Origin: Bacteroidales bacterium
GTDB taxonomy: Bacteria; Bacteroidota; Bacteroidia; Bacteroidales; VadinHA17
DNA: 56,774 bases
Assembly: GCA_016928075.1 (NCBI GenBank)
Contig: JAFGLJ010000018.1
Span: 1 to 56,774, forward strand
Direction of reading: 5' to 3'
Part shown: positions 8,352-15,999 of the stretch, in pieces
How the letters are laid out: every line of letters starts with the position of its first letter
How positions within the stretch are numbered: the stretch's first letter is position 1
Notes under the pieces: model-generated
Database searches by the model: none
What the model was told of the DNA's origin: nothing
Seen by the model: only the letters and a program-made list of their open reading frames with translations
Position numbers and translations under genes: made by a program

Positions 8352-9236
8352 TTATTTTATCCAGGGCGGTATTTCCGGCAATGCTTTATTAAATTCATCG
8401 AGCAGCATATTTTCATAGTCCCCCTTATAGGAGCCTTCAATGAACCTGTTAAAGGATTCTTCACTAAGCCTTTGCCATGATTCAGATTCTTTACCTGGTA
8501 TTACGGGGTAAAACAACACATTATTATGTTTTGCAGCGTTCAGGTCGCCGGGTGCATCGCCTATCATAAGTATTTTATCATCCGGGTATTTGTTTTTTGC
8601 TCCCAATGCAATATGTTCAGCTTTTGTACCGTATTCCTGTCCGGCAATCAGGTTCACCAGGTTATCAATTTTGTGCTCATTCCATTCTTTTTCAAGTGCT
8701 TCCAAGGGAGTTTGAGAGACTACTATAACATCGGCCTTATCGCTTATTTTCTCTATGCATTCCGCTGCATGCCTGAAAGGACTGACACCCTTCAGCCACT
8801 TACTTATTTCTTCATTTATCGCTTCGGACCATTCGAGTACTTTCTCCAGAACAGGGTCGGGGTTCTTTTCGCAGAAGAGTTTAAGAGATTGGTTGCCGAG
8901 CTTGCTCTCCCTGCTTATCCAATTCTTCAGAGGTTGTAAGTCGGGTAATTTTATGCCGGTCTCCTTTATTTCTTTTCTTTGTGCGAGCAATTCAAAGACT
9001 TTCACCAGTGCAGGGAAGCGGTTAACACCCCGGTGGACAGAATACAGGTTTACAAATTCCCATGTTTCTCTTACAATTTTTGCCACCGGGAAGAGGTTGA
9101 AATATTTAATGCCATTTGGTATAAAAAATTCTTTTTGTTTGAGCTCCATAGTGTCAAAGACACAGCCATCTGAGTCGATACCTGTGAAGAACTCTTTTCG
9201 CGGTTTAAAATCTTTTAGTATCCGGGGATAATCCAT
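8352..9236 (-). CDS. HAD-superfamily hydrolase
   Basis: The frame opens at 9281, but the ATG at 9234-9236 sits one base after the stop of the upstream gene (TGA-T-ATG), so a 294-aa protein starting MDYPRILKDF is preferred. HAD motifs: I is GIDSDGCVFD (nucleophile Asp21 and Asp23), II is VVSQTP (Ser), III is a Lys around KAEHIALGAK, and IV is KILMIGDAPGDLNAAK. A large helical cap lies between I and II. Probably a phosphatase of a sugar or sugar-acid phosphate; substrate unknown. The operon context (PPi-PFK before it, LarA-like and PdxB after it) suggests work on phosphorylated carbohydrate intermediates. Confidence 0.75.
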   Translation of the reverse strand: MDYPRILKDFKPRKEFFTGIDSDGCVFDTMELKQKEFFIPNGIKYFNLFPVAKIVRETWEFVNLYSVHRGVNRFPALVKVFELLAQRKEIKETGIKLPDLQPLKNWISRESKLGNQSLKLFCEKNPDPVLEKVLEWSEAINEEISKWLKGVSPFRHAAECIEKISDKADVIVVSQTPLEALEKEWNEHKIDNLVNLIAGQEYGTKAEHIALGAKNKYPDDKILMIGDAPGDLNAAKHNNVLFYPVIPGKESESWQRLSEESFNRFIEGSYKGDYENMLLDEFNKALPEIPPWIK

Positions 9237-9237
9237 A

Positions 9238-10521
9238 TCAGTAAGCCTCAGGTATGTATTTCTCAAGTTTTTTTTCTGCAAAAATCGGTTTAAACCGGGT
9301 AAATCTCTGTATCCCGTTTACCAGTGGAATCTTAACCCATTCATTACCTGTCAGTGGTTTGGCATACCTGACAAATTCGTCAGTCACATCATAACGGTTT
9401 TCTGATATCCATTCTTCAGGGAAACGACGTTCTGACAGCGCAACTTCTTGAAGTGGGACTTTATCATATATCACATTATACTCAGGCGTACAGGTACGTA
9501 TCAGGGTTGCCATCCAGCCGTTTTCACCGCTTGCTGCTATCTCAACGGCCTTCTTACCAACCATATAAGCTTCATCAAGATCAGTATCTGAAGCGTAGAC
9601 CATTGAATGCCTCTGGTCGGTCCCCGGAACCTGTCCACGGGCTGCTCCCCTTGCTTTCAGTTTAACATTGTTAAGGTAATTGACAATTACCTGTTGCACA
9701 CTCGTTCTGGAGGCACCAAATTCAGGATGTCCGAAAGCATCTTTCCGTTCCCCGAGGTCGCCTGCATTGAAACCCTCACTAACAACTGCCAGGCACCTGC
9801 CATATTCAAGCAGATATTTATTTATGTTTTCGGCCATTTCCGGTAATGAAACATTTGACTCGGCCATATATATCTGCAGTGGAAGTTCCCTCTCAGGGTC
9901 CGCAAGGCGTGTGGCTGCAGGTATGAATCCTATTTTCCTGCCCATAACCTGTACCACCATCACAGGATCAGCAGGTGATGAACCCCTGTTTTCCTCATTA
10001 AGGTTCTGTATATTAAACGACCAGTACCTGGCAACAGATCCATACCCGGGCGTATGGTCAATAAGCTTAAATTCGTTGTCGCCCAGGTCATTGTCAATAG
10101 TTTTTGGAACACCTACGGAAATAATATCAAGCCCTGTTGCTTTACATTTCTCACTTACTCTCATAACAGTATGCTGGGAATCGTTTCCTCCTATATAGAA
10201 AAAGTATCCAATATTATGTGCTTTAAAGACTTTGATAATACGTTCCAGGTCTTTTTCATGGCCTTCTTTAAGTTTATACCTGCAGGTACCAATACTACCT
10301 GCCGCAGGAGTGGTTTTAAGAAGGTCAATTTCTTTCTTATCCTGTGCAGAAATATCCAGGAGCTCTTCTTTGAGAATGCCTTCAATACCATGCCATGCCC
10401 CGTATATTTTACCGAAAGTATGATTGTCTTGAGCACATGTGTCTATAATTCCCCTGAGTGTGTTATTGATTACAGGTGAGGGTCCCCCTGACTGTGCTAT
10501 AATAATATTTCTTGATTTCAC
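9238..10521 (-). CDS. pfp: PPi-dependent 6-phosphofructokinase
   Basis: Catalyses reversible phosphorylation of fructose 6-phosphate with pyrophosphate. Motifs include NIIIAQSGGPSPVINN at the N-terminus, IGGNDSQ (the Asp after Asn occupies the position that distinguishes PPi from ATP enzymes), the PPi signature VPKTIDNDL, and QVMGRKIGFIPAAT. The frame extends upstream to a TTG at 10578, but the added residues (Cys/His/Ile-rich) do not resemble the family. I place the start at the GTG at 10519-10521 (427 aa); this start is uncertain because no strong ribosome binding site is visible. First gene of a four-gene minus-strand operon ending with pdxB. Confidence 0.85.
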   Translation of the reverse strand: MKSRNIIIAQSGGPSPVINNTLRGIIDTCAQDNHTFGKIYGAWHGIEGILKEELLDISAQDKKEIDLLKTTPAAGSIGTCRYKLKEGHEKDLERIIKVFKAHNIGYFFYIGGNDSQHTVMRVSEKCKATGLDIISVGVPKTIDNDLGDNEFKLIDHTPGYGSVARYWSFNIQNLNEENRGSSPADPVMVVQVMGRKIGFIPAATRLADPERELPLQIYMAESNVSLPEMAENINKYLLEYGRCLAVVSEGFNAGDLGERKDAFGHPEFGASRTSVQQVIVNYLNNVKLKARGAARGQVPGTDQRHSMVYASDTDLDEAYMVGKKAVEIAASGENGWMATLIRTCTPEYNVIYDKVPLQEVALSERRFPEEWISENRYDVTDEFVRYAKPLTGNEWVKIPLVNGIQRFTRFKPIFAEKKLEKYIPEAY

Positions 10522-10700
10522 CTGATATATATGTAAATTAATGCTGTGACAACAGCAAATATCATAAATGTATTCCAAACTTCACTCTTTTTGGGAATGA
10601 GTTTTATCCAATACATTGTTTTTAAACAGAAAGGGATCCCTGAAAGGTCAATACTTTAAATCCCCTCAATAAAAAGTGAGTACCCCGCCTTGTTTTTAGA

Positions 10701-10715
10701 ACAATTCTAAATTGT
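10701..10715. promoter_or_regulatory. Perfect inverted repeat upstream of hydC
   Basis: ACAATT-CTA-AATTGT, two 6-bp arms around 3 bases, flanked by T and A runs, about 100 bp upstream of hydC and 20 bp upstream of the candidate promoter. A possible operator for the hydrogenase operon; it does not match the Rex consensus. It could also be chance in an AT-rich region. Confidence 0.4.
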
Positions 10716-10735
10716 AAAAACATGATTTTTCCCAG

Positions 10736-10765
10736 TTTTTGTGACATTGAGCTATCATAATTTTA
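10736..10765 (+). promoter_or_regulatory. Candidate promoter of hydCBA
   Basis: TTTT at 10736-10739 and TAATTTTA at 10758-10765, spaced 18 bp, approximate the Bacteroidota TTTG / TAnnTTTG promoter with a mismatch in each element. It leaves an approximately 45-nt leader before the hydC ATG. Confidence 0.35.
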
Positions 10766-10815
10766 GCAGCTCAAAGAAAGACTTCGAAATTTAAAATTCA
10801 AAAAACAATTTTGAT

Positions 10816-11280
10816 ATGTATCAAACTGATAATCTGGTTAAGGATCTGGTTGAAAAACACGGGCGGCAAAGAGACAGCCTTATGCCTATCCTGCAAGGTA
10901 TAGTTGAAAAGCATAATTACCTCACGGATGAGGCAATGGTTGAAGTAGCACAGGAGCTTGATATTTCTGCGGCTGAGGTGTATGGTACAGCATCCTTTTA
11001 TTCATTCCTTGATACCGAGCCGAGAGGCAAGTATGTTATAAGGGTTTGTAAAACAATAACATGTGCAATGAAAGGTAAGGAGGAAGTTATTGAAGCCCTT
11101 GAAGATATATTAAAGATTAAAGTAGGAGGGACCACCTCAAATGGTTTATTTACTTTACTGGAGACTAATTGTATGGGCTGGTGTCACAAAGCTCCTGCCA
11201 TGCTAATAAATGACATTCCCTACACCGAGCTCACCAGGGAAAAGATTATTAAGATTATTAAAGATTACATGCACAAATAA
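10816..11280 (+). CDS. hydC: [FeFe] hydrogenase subunit HydC (NuoE-like)
   Basis: 154 aa thioredoxin-like [2Fe-2S] subunit homologous to NuoE. The four ligands are visible as Cys78-x4-Cys83 (CKTITC) and Cys119-x3-Cys123 (CMGWC), the standard NuoE spacing. The preceding helical part (PILQGIVEKHNYLTDEAM, then YGTASFYSF) also matches the family. It passes electrons between the flavin of HydB and the hydrogenase subunit. First gene of the hydCBA operon, 12 bp before hydB. The length is normal for stand-alone NuoE-like hydrogenase subunits. Confidence 0.92.
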   Translation: MYQTDNLVKDLVEKHGRQRDSLMPILQGIVEKHNYLTDEAMVEVAQELDISAAEVYGTASFYSFLDTEPRGKYVIRVCKTITCAMKGKEEVIEALEDILKIKVGGTTSNGLFTLLETNCMGWCHKAPAMLINDIPYTELTREKIIKIIKDYMHK

Positions 11281-11292
11281 GAGGACCTGAAG

Positions 11293-12453
11293 ATGGAAAC
11301 CAAGAAAATAAGCAAAGTAGATCTTATATTTGAACATATTGATCCCCGTGAAGTGCTCACCAAAGCATATGGAATGACTCGGGATGAGATTATTGATGAG
11401 ATCCTTGAGTCGGGTCTTAAAGGGCGGGGAGGGGCCGGTTTCCCGACCGGTATGAAATGGAAATTATGTTCTGAAGAGAAAGAAAAAACAAAATATATTA
11501 TATGTAATGCTGATGAGGGTGAACCGGGAACATTCAAGGACCGTGAGATTCTTGACCGGGTTGCCTACAAAGTATATGCAGGAATGACTATTGCCGGGAA
11601 GGCGGTTGGAGCAAAGAAGGGAATTATATACCTGAGGGGTGAGTATAAATTCCTTCTCCCCCAGTTAAGGATGCAACTGGATGGGTTTCTGAAGATGAGT
11701 AATGAAATAGGATACGATTTTGAAATCGATTTCAGGCTTGGCAGTGGGGCATATATATGTGGTGAAGAGAGTGCCCTATTTGAATCAATAGAAGGCAAGC
11801 GTGGTGAACCAAGGAACAAACCTCCTTATCCCACGCACTCAGGACTTTTTGGAAAACCTACCGTGGTCAATAATGTTGAAACACTGGTAAATTCTGTAAT
11901 TATACTAAAATATGGATCAAAAAAGTATAAGCAGATGGGAACCATGTTTTCAACCGGCGCCAAAGTTTTTTCAGTATCGGGAGATACGCCTATCCCAGGT
12001 ATTTATGAACTTGAGCTGGGCATGTCATTACTGGAATTCGTAAAGGAGTTTGGTGATGGTGACACCAAAGCTGTTCAGGTTGGGGGCGCAGCAGGCTTCT
12101 GTGTACCACGGAAGCTTTTTGCCAGCACTGTTATAGGTTTTGAAGGCGTTCCAACCGGTGGGTCTATGAAATTATTTAACAGCTCACGTTCCATGTATAA
12201 TGTCCTTCATAACTACCTTGAGTTCTTCACCGAAGAGTCATGTGGACAGTGCACCCCCTGTCGTGTTGGTTGCCAGCAGTTACTTCGGGGTGTTGAAAGT
12301 GTTAAGAAAAGGGAATCCAAATCAACCTATCTTAATGAACTGGTCAAACTGGCCGATACGATGAAAATCGCATCTAAATGTGGACTGGGACAATCAGTGG
12401 GTAATGCATTTAAATCAATAGTTGAAAACTTCAGAGAAGAGATCATCTACTAA
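11293..12453 (+). CDS. hydB: [FeFe] hydrogenase subunit HydB (NuoF-like)
   Basis: 386 aa flavoprotein that oxidises or reduces NAD(H). The FMN/NADH site is GRGGAGFPTGMKW (44-56) and GEPGTFKDR (77-85). The [4Fe-4S] ligands are Cys317, Cys320 and Cys323 in ESCGQCTPCR plus Cys363 in SKCGLGQ. Compared with HydB of bifurcating enzymes such as that of Thermotoga, it lacks both the N-terminal thioredoxin-like domain and the C-terminal two-cluster ferredoxin domain; it is only the NuoF core. A good ribosome binding site (GAGGACC) lies just upstream of the ATG. Its stop is 13 bp before the hydA ATG. Confidence 0.92.
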   Translation: METKKISKVDLIFEHIDPREVLTKAYGMTRDEIIDEILESGLKGRGGAGFPTGMKWKLCSEEKEKTKYIICNADEGEPGTFKDREILDRVAYKVYAGMTIAGKAVGAKKGIIYLRGEYKFLLPQLRMQLDGFLKMSNEIGYDFEIDFRLGSGAYICGEESALFESIEGKRGEPRNKPPYPTHSGLFGKPTVVNNVETLVNSVIILKYGSKKYKQMGTMFSTGAKVFSVSGDTPIPGIYELELGMSLLEFVKEFGDGDTKAVQVGGAAGFCVPRKLFASTVIGFEGVPTGGSMKLFNSSRSMYNVLHNYLEFFTEESCGQCTPCRVGCQQLLRGVESVKKRESKSTYLNELVKLADTMKIASKCGLGQSVGNAFKSIVENFREEIIY

Positions 12454-12466
12454 AGAGGATAGAAAA

Positions 12467-14263
12467 ATGAAAAAGAACAATATAATAAATCTGACAATAA
12501 ATAATCAGTCCGTTTCGGTTCCTGAAGGATCAACCGTATTGCAGGCTGCTCAGAAACTTAATATTCACATTCCTACCCTGTGTAACCATGACGATCTCTG
12601 TGTGGCGGGCAATTGTAGAGTGTGCGTGGTGGAACAGAAGGGCTCGAGGGTCCTGGTTGCAGCATGTGCACAACCTGTTACGGATGGTATGGAAATTATG
12701 ACAAATTCGTTGAAGGTGCGTAATGCAAGAAAGCACGTGGTTGAGCTCCTACTGTCTGAACACAGGGCTGACTGCACCAAATGTTATCGAAATCAAAATT
12801 GTGAACTGCAAACTCTCGCCAACGAATATTCATTTGGTGATCATATATTCCTTGATCTGGTCCGGGAGCACGAACATTTAATTGACAATACCAGCGCATC
12901 AATTATTAAGGATGACAGTAAATGTATACGTTGCCAGCGTTGTGTGCGTACATGCAGTGAATTGCAGAAAGTATCGGCAATAGCAGTAAGCGGGAAGGGA
13001 TCAGAAATGAAAATCTCCACTTTCCATGACAGGCCTATTAGCCACGTAGTTTGTACAAACTGCGGTCAGTGTGTTAACCGTTGCCCTACCGGTGCGCTGA
13101 CTGAAAAGAATTATATTGACTATGTATGGGATGCGATATACGATCCTGAAAAACATGTTGTTGTGCAAACTGCGCCTGCTGTGAGGGTGAGTATTGGAGA
13201 GGACCTTGGATATGACCCGGGAGAAAGGGTGACGGGGAAAATGGTAACAGCGCTCAAGCAGCTTGGTTTTGATTCAGTTCTTGACACAGATTTTACTGCC
13301 GACCTGACCATTATGGAAGAAGGTACAGAGCTTCTGACAAGGCTGAAGAAAGTGTTGGTGGAGAAAGATAAAGAAACAGCCCTGCCGATGACTACTTCAT
13401 GTTCACCGGGATGGATAAAGTTTATCGAACATAAATATCCTGAGATGCTGCCAAATGTTTCGACCTGTAAATCACCCCAGCAAATGTTCGGGGCACTGGC
13501 CAAGACATATTACGCTGAAAAAAGAGGCCTCGATCCTGAGAATATCGTGTCTGTGTCGATAATGCCCTGTACGGCCAAAAAATTTGAGGCCAATCGCCCT
13601 GAAATGAGGGATAGTGGCTATAAAGATGTGGATTATGTTCTTACCACAAGGGAATTTGCTGTCATGATCAAACAGGCCGGAATTGATTTCAGGACACTCG
13701 AACCCACTCATCATGATTCAATCATGGGTGAGTCATCCGGTGCGGGAGCAATATTCGGAGCTACCGGCGGGGTTATGGAAGCTGCCATACGTACTGCCTA
13801 TGAGATTGTTACGGGTAGACCTGTGCCATTTGATAACCTTAATATTACACCGGTCAGGGGAATGGAAGGCGTCAAAGAAGCCTCACTGAAGATTGAGAAA
13901 TGTAAAAAAGAGTGGAGTTTCCTCGAAGGTGTCGAACTGAAAGTAGCCATAGCGCATGGATTAACCAACGCCGATGAAGTTATGAGAGCTGTAAGCAACG
14001 GTAAAGCAAACTACCATTTTATAGAAATAATGGCATGCCCGGGTGGTTGTATTGGTGGCGGCGGACAGCCTATACCAACAAATATCAACATACGGCAGAA
14101 AAGGATAGATGCAATTTACGAGGAGGATATGAATATGCCAATCAGAAAATCTCATGAGAACCCTGAAATTATCCAGATATATAATGACTTCTTGGAGAAA
14201 CCCAACAGTCATAAGGCACATGAATTACTGCATACACATTATCTGGAGAGGGTACGGTATTAG
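12467..14263 (+). CDS. hydA: [FeFe] hydrogenase catalytic subunit HydA
   Basis: 598 aa from the ATG at 12467, which follows AAAGAGGAT; a TTG at 12422 inside hydB is in frame but less likely. N-terminal NuoG-like [2Fe-2S] domain (Cys39, 50, 53, 67), a His-Cys3 [4Fe-4S] site (His99, Cys103, 106, 112), two ferredoxin-type clusters (Cys153-156-159-163 and Cys196-199-202-206), then the H-cluster domain. H-cluster motifs: L1 TSCSPGW (310-316), L2 MPCTAKKFE (366-374), L3 EIMACPGGCIGGGGQP (Cys524, Cys528). L1 has Ser where model enzymes have the second of two adjacent cysteines. A C-terminal tail ends LLHTHYLERVRY, typical of the trimeric NAD(P)-linked group. Makes or consumes H2 in the cytoplasm; maturases HydEFG are not in this window. 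Confidence 0.93.
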   Translation: MKKNNIINLTINNQSVSVPEGSTVLQAAQKLNIHIPTLCNHDDLCVAGNCRVCVVEQKGSRVLVAACAQPVTDGMEIMTNSLKVRNARKHVVELLLSEHRADCTKCYRNQNCELQTLANEYSFGDHIFLDLVREHEHLIDNTSASIIKDDSKCIRCQRCVRTCSELQKVSAIAVSGKGSEMKISTFHDRPISHVVCTNCGQCVNRCPTGALTEKNYIDYVWDAIYDPEKHVVVQTAPAVRVSIGEDLGYDPGERVTGKMVTALKQLGFDSVLDTDFTADLTIMEEGTELLTRLKKVLVEKDKETALPMTTSCSPGWIKFIEHKYPEMLPNVSTCKSPQQMFGALAKTYYAEKRGLDPENIVSVSIMPCTAKKFEANRPEMRDSGYKDVDYVLTTREFAVMIKQAGIDFRTLEPTHHDSIMGESSGAGAIFGATGGVMEAAIRTAYEIVTGRPVPFDNLNITPVRGMEGVKEASLKIEKCKKEWSFLEGVELKVAIAHGLTNADEVMRAVSNGKANYHFIEIMACPGGCIGGGGQPIPTNINIRQKRIDAIYEEDMNMPIRKSHENPEIIQIYNDFLEKPNSHKAHELLHTHYLERVRY

Positions 14264-14275
14264 GTTAGGTTTATC

Positions 14276-14318
14276 AAATAAAGTAGAGACGCCATTCAAT
14301 GGCGTCTCTACTTTATTT
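14276..14318. terminator. Perfect 43-nt palindrome after hydA
   Basis: Two exactly complementary 21-nt arms with a single C between them; the core is GTAGAGACGCCATT and its complement. It lies 12 bp after the hydA stop and 22 bp before the stop of the convergent flavoprotein, with a T run on the plus strand. It is probably a bidirectional terminator, and resembles GTAGAGACGC palindromes dispersed in some cyanobacterial and Bacteroidota genomes. Confidence 0.8.
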
Positions 14319-14340
14319 TTATCCATGCCTTGACGGTCTT

Positions 14341-14916
14341 TTAACCCTTCGTTTTCTTCATTAACCAGGCCATATTCTCACCGAGTGTACGCATTGTTTT
14401 CAATCCCTCCTCATCTTTTAATACATCACCTTTCTCCCTTCCAATGCCAATATTCCAGTATGATGACCCCGGGATTATCATTTCATTTATCAGGAAGAAA
14501 TGGTTAATGCTGTCGAATGCATTGATTGCTCCTGCGCGCCTGACCGCAATTACTGCCGCTCCGATTTTATGCTTAAGCGGGTTGCCGGCAGCCCTGAGTG
14601 CATAGCCGGCAACATCAATCAATGCTTTTGTCTCGGCAGTTACATCTGCAAAATATACGGGTGAACCAATAAGTATTCCATCGGCATTTACCATCCTGGA
14701 TAAAATCTCATTCAGTAAAGCGTTATTTTCATGACATTTTCCGTCCTTTTTTTCTTTGCACTTCATACATGCAGTGCAACCGTTTACTTTCTTACCACCG
14801 ATCTGTATCAATTCTGTTTTAATTCCATGCATTTCGAGCACTTTCAGTACTTCCTTGATAAGTATTTCTGTATTTCCCTTTTTACGAGGACTTCCGTTGA
14901 TAGCTAATACTTTCAT
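14341..14916 (-). CDS. Isf-like iron-sulfur flavoprotein / NAD(P)H-dependent FMN reductase
   Basis: 191 aa flavodoxin-fold protein. The N-terminus has the FMN phosphate loop INGSPRKKGNTEIL, and the compact cysteine motif CTACMKCKEKKDGKC (Cys47, 50, 53, 60) fits the [4Fe-4S] site of archaeal/bacterial iron-sulfur flavoproteins (Isf). IGSPVYFADVTAETKALID is the flavin isoalloxazine loop. It likely transfers electrons between ferredoxin or NAD(P)H and small acceptors. It is convergent with hydCBA, so co-function with the hydrogenase is possible but not shown. 27 bp separates it from the membrane protein gene that follows on the same strand. Confidence 0.8.
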   Translation of the reverse strand: MKVLAINGSPRKKGNTEILIKEVLKVLEMHGIKTELIQIGGKKVNGCTACMKCKEKKDGKCHENNALLNEILSRMVNADGILIGSPVYFADVTAETKALIDVAGYALRAAGNPLKHKIGAAVIAVRRAGAINAFDSINHFFLINEMIIPGSSYWNIGIGREKGDVLKDEEGLKTMRTLGENMAWLMKKTKG

Positions 14917-14943
14917 AATACAGTGGAATATTTATTTGATTTT

Positions 14944-15903
14944 TCAGGGTGTAAGATCGTCCACTGTAGGAGGAGGAGAATCGGCATTTTTACGTATTTC
15001 TTTTTTATTGGCCATATTTCCATAAAGATCTTCAATTTTAACCTTTCCGCCATCATCATTTCCCCTTATGTCGCTGATGACCTCACCTACATTATCTGAA
15101 CGTGCATTGAAATAGAGAACAAGGCAGAATATCGGGAACAAAGGCATGGTTAAAGCATTGGCCAGGGAGTTGAGTATTATAAATGATGGTTTACTTGTCA
15201 TGTTAAGAAGCTCAGATGCATTTTCCGGGTTCATTATTGTCCTGAAGAAGCTTCCACCAAACGGTATCATGATAATGGCTCCGAGAACAAAGGAAATTAC
15301 CATCAAGAGTATAACAAATACAGCCACCCAGCCGATATTTGGCCAGAACCGTTTATGAGCCAGGCTGATAGTTGTGGTGATTGTTTCACCTATACCCCGA
15401 TTCTCTACCATCAGGACAGGTGATATGAAAGCAGAAATCATTACAACATATATTACCGCGAATAGTGCACCTATAAATAATATAAATACTCCCAGCATAA
15501 TGGCAACCATGGCAAACAGTCCCAGCAGTATATAAAGAACCAGAAGGGGCAGGAAATATTTAATTATACCCGTTGCTCCAATGGTGAATATATTACTGTC
15601 TGCATCAACCGGCTTCCTGATAATATAATACTGTAATATCATGGAAAAAAGAAAGCTGAAAAGAATAATCAGTGCATAAGGTCCAATCATCGATCTTAAA
15701 ATTGCCATTATCTCTTCAGGGTCAGTGACTGAGTATATTTCTGATAAATTAACTCTTCCGGAGAGATAAGTGATGATAAGTGAGAAAATAAAAGATATTA
15801 TAAACAGGCTAACAAACCATTTCTTATAAAAATCCCAAATTGAACCGAGAGCAGTATCCAGGTCATATTTTTTGTTAAGCGGATGTTTTATAAAGTCTAT
15901 CAT
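14944..15903 (-). CDS. Integral membrane protein of unknown function
   Basis: I start at the ATG at 15901-15903 (319 aa, MIDFIKHPLNKKYDLD), because the longer frame back to 16056 adds a non-hydrophobic tail and runs across the dinB start. About six transmembrane helices are visible: residues 30-50, 85-105, about 130-160 and 160-190 (LVLYILLGLFAMVAIMLGVF), 220-245 and 270-295. A charged C-terminal tail ends in PPPTVDDLTP. The segment between (IGETITTTISLAHKRFWP) resembles the repeat region of YciC/DUF-type bacterial membrane proteins, but no family can be named with confidence. Divergent from dinB with about 96 bp between starts. Confidence 0.65.
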   Translation of the reverse strand: MIDFIKHPLNKKYDLDTALGSIWDFYKKWFVSLFIISFIFSLIITYLSGRVNLSEIYSVTDPEEIMAILRSMIGPYALIILFSFLFSMILQYYIIRKPVDADSNIFTIGATGIIKYFLPLLVLYILLGLFAMVAIMLGVFILFIGALFAVIYVVMISAFISPVLMVENRGIGETITTTISLAHKRFWPNIGWVAVFVILLMVISFVLGAIIMIPFGGSFFRTIMNPENASELLNMTSKPSFIILNSLANALTMPLFPIFCLVLYFNARSDNVGEVISDIRGNDDGGKVKIEDLYGNMANKKEIRKNADSPPPTVDDLTP

Positions 15904-15999
15904 AGGATTAGTTTTATTGATGTTAAGGGAGGTAAATATACATATTTCGTAATAAGTTGGGGCTCTTTTTATAAATTTATGGCATGATTGAATCATAAT

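Noticed and set aside
10522..10578. N-terminal extension of PPi-PFK from a TTG at 10578
   Set aside because: The extra Cys/Ile-rich residues are not like the family, and the conserved start of the domain follows a GTG.
10579..10815. Riboswitch in the hydC leader
   Set aside because: Only a 15-bp inverted repeat and a candidate promoter were found; no conserved riboswitch core is visible.
12422..12466. TTG start of hydA inside hydB
   Set aside because: The ATG at 12467 follows a good ribosome binding site and begins at the family N-terminus.
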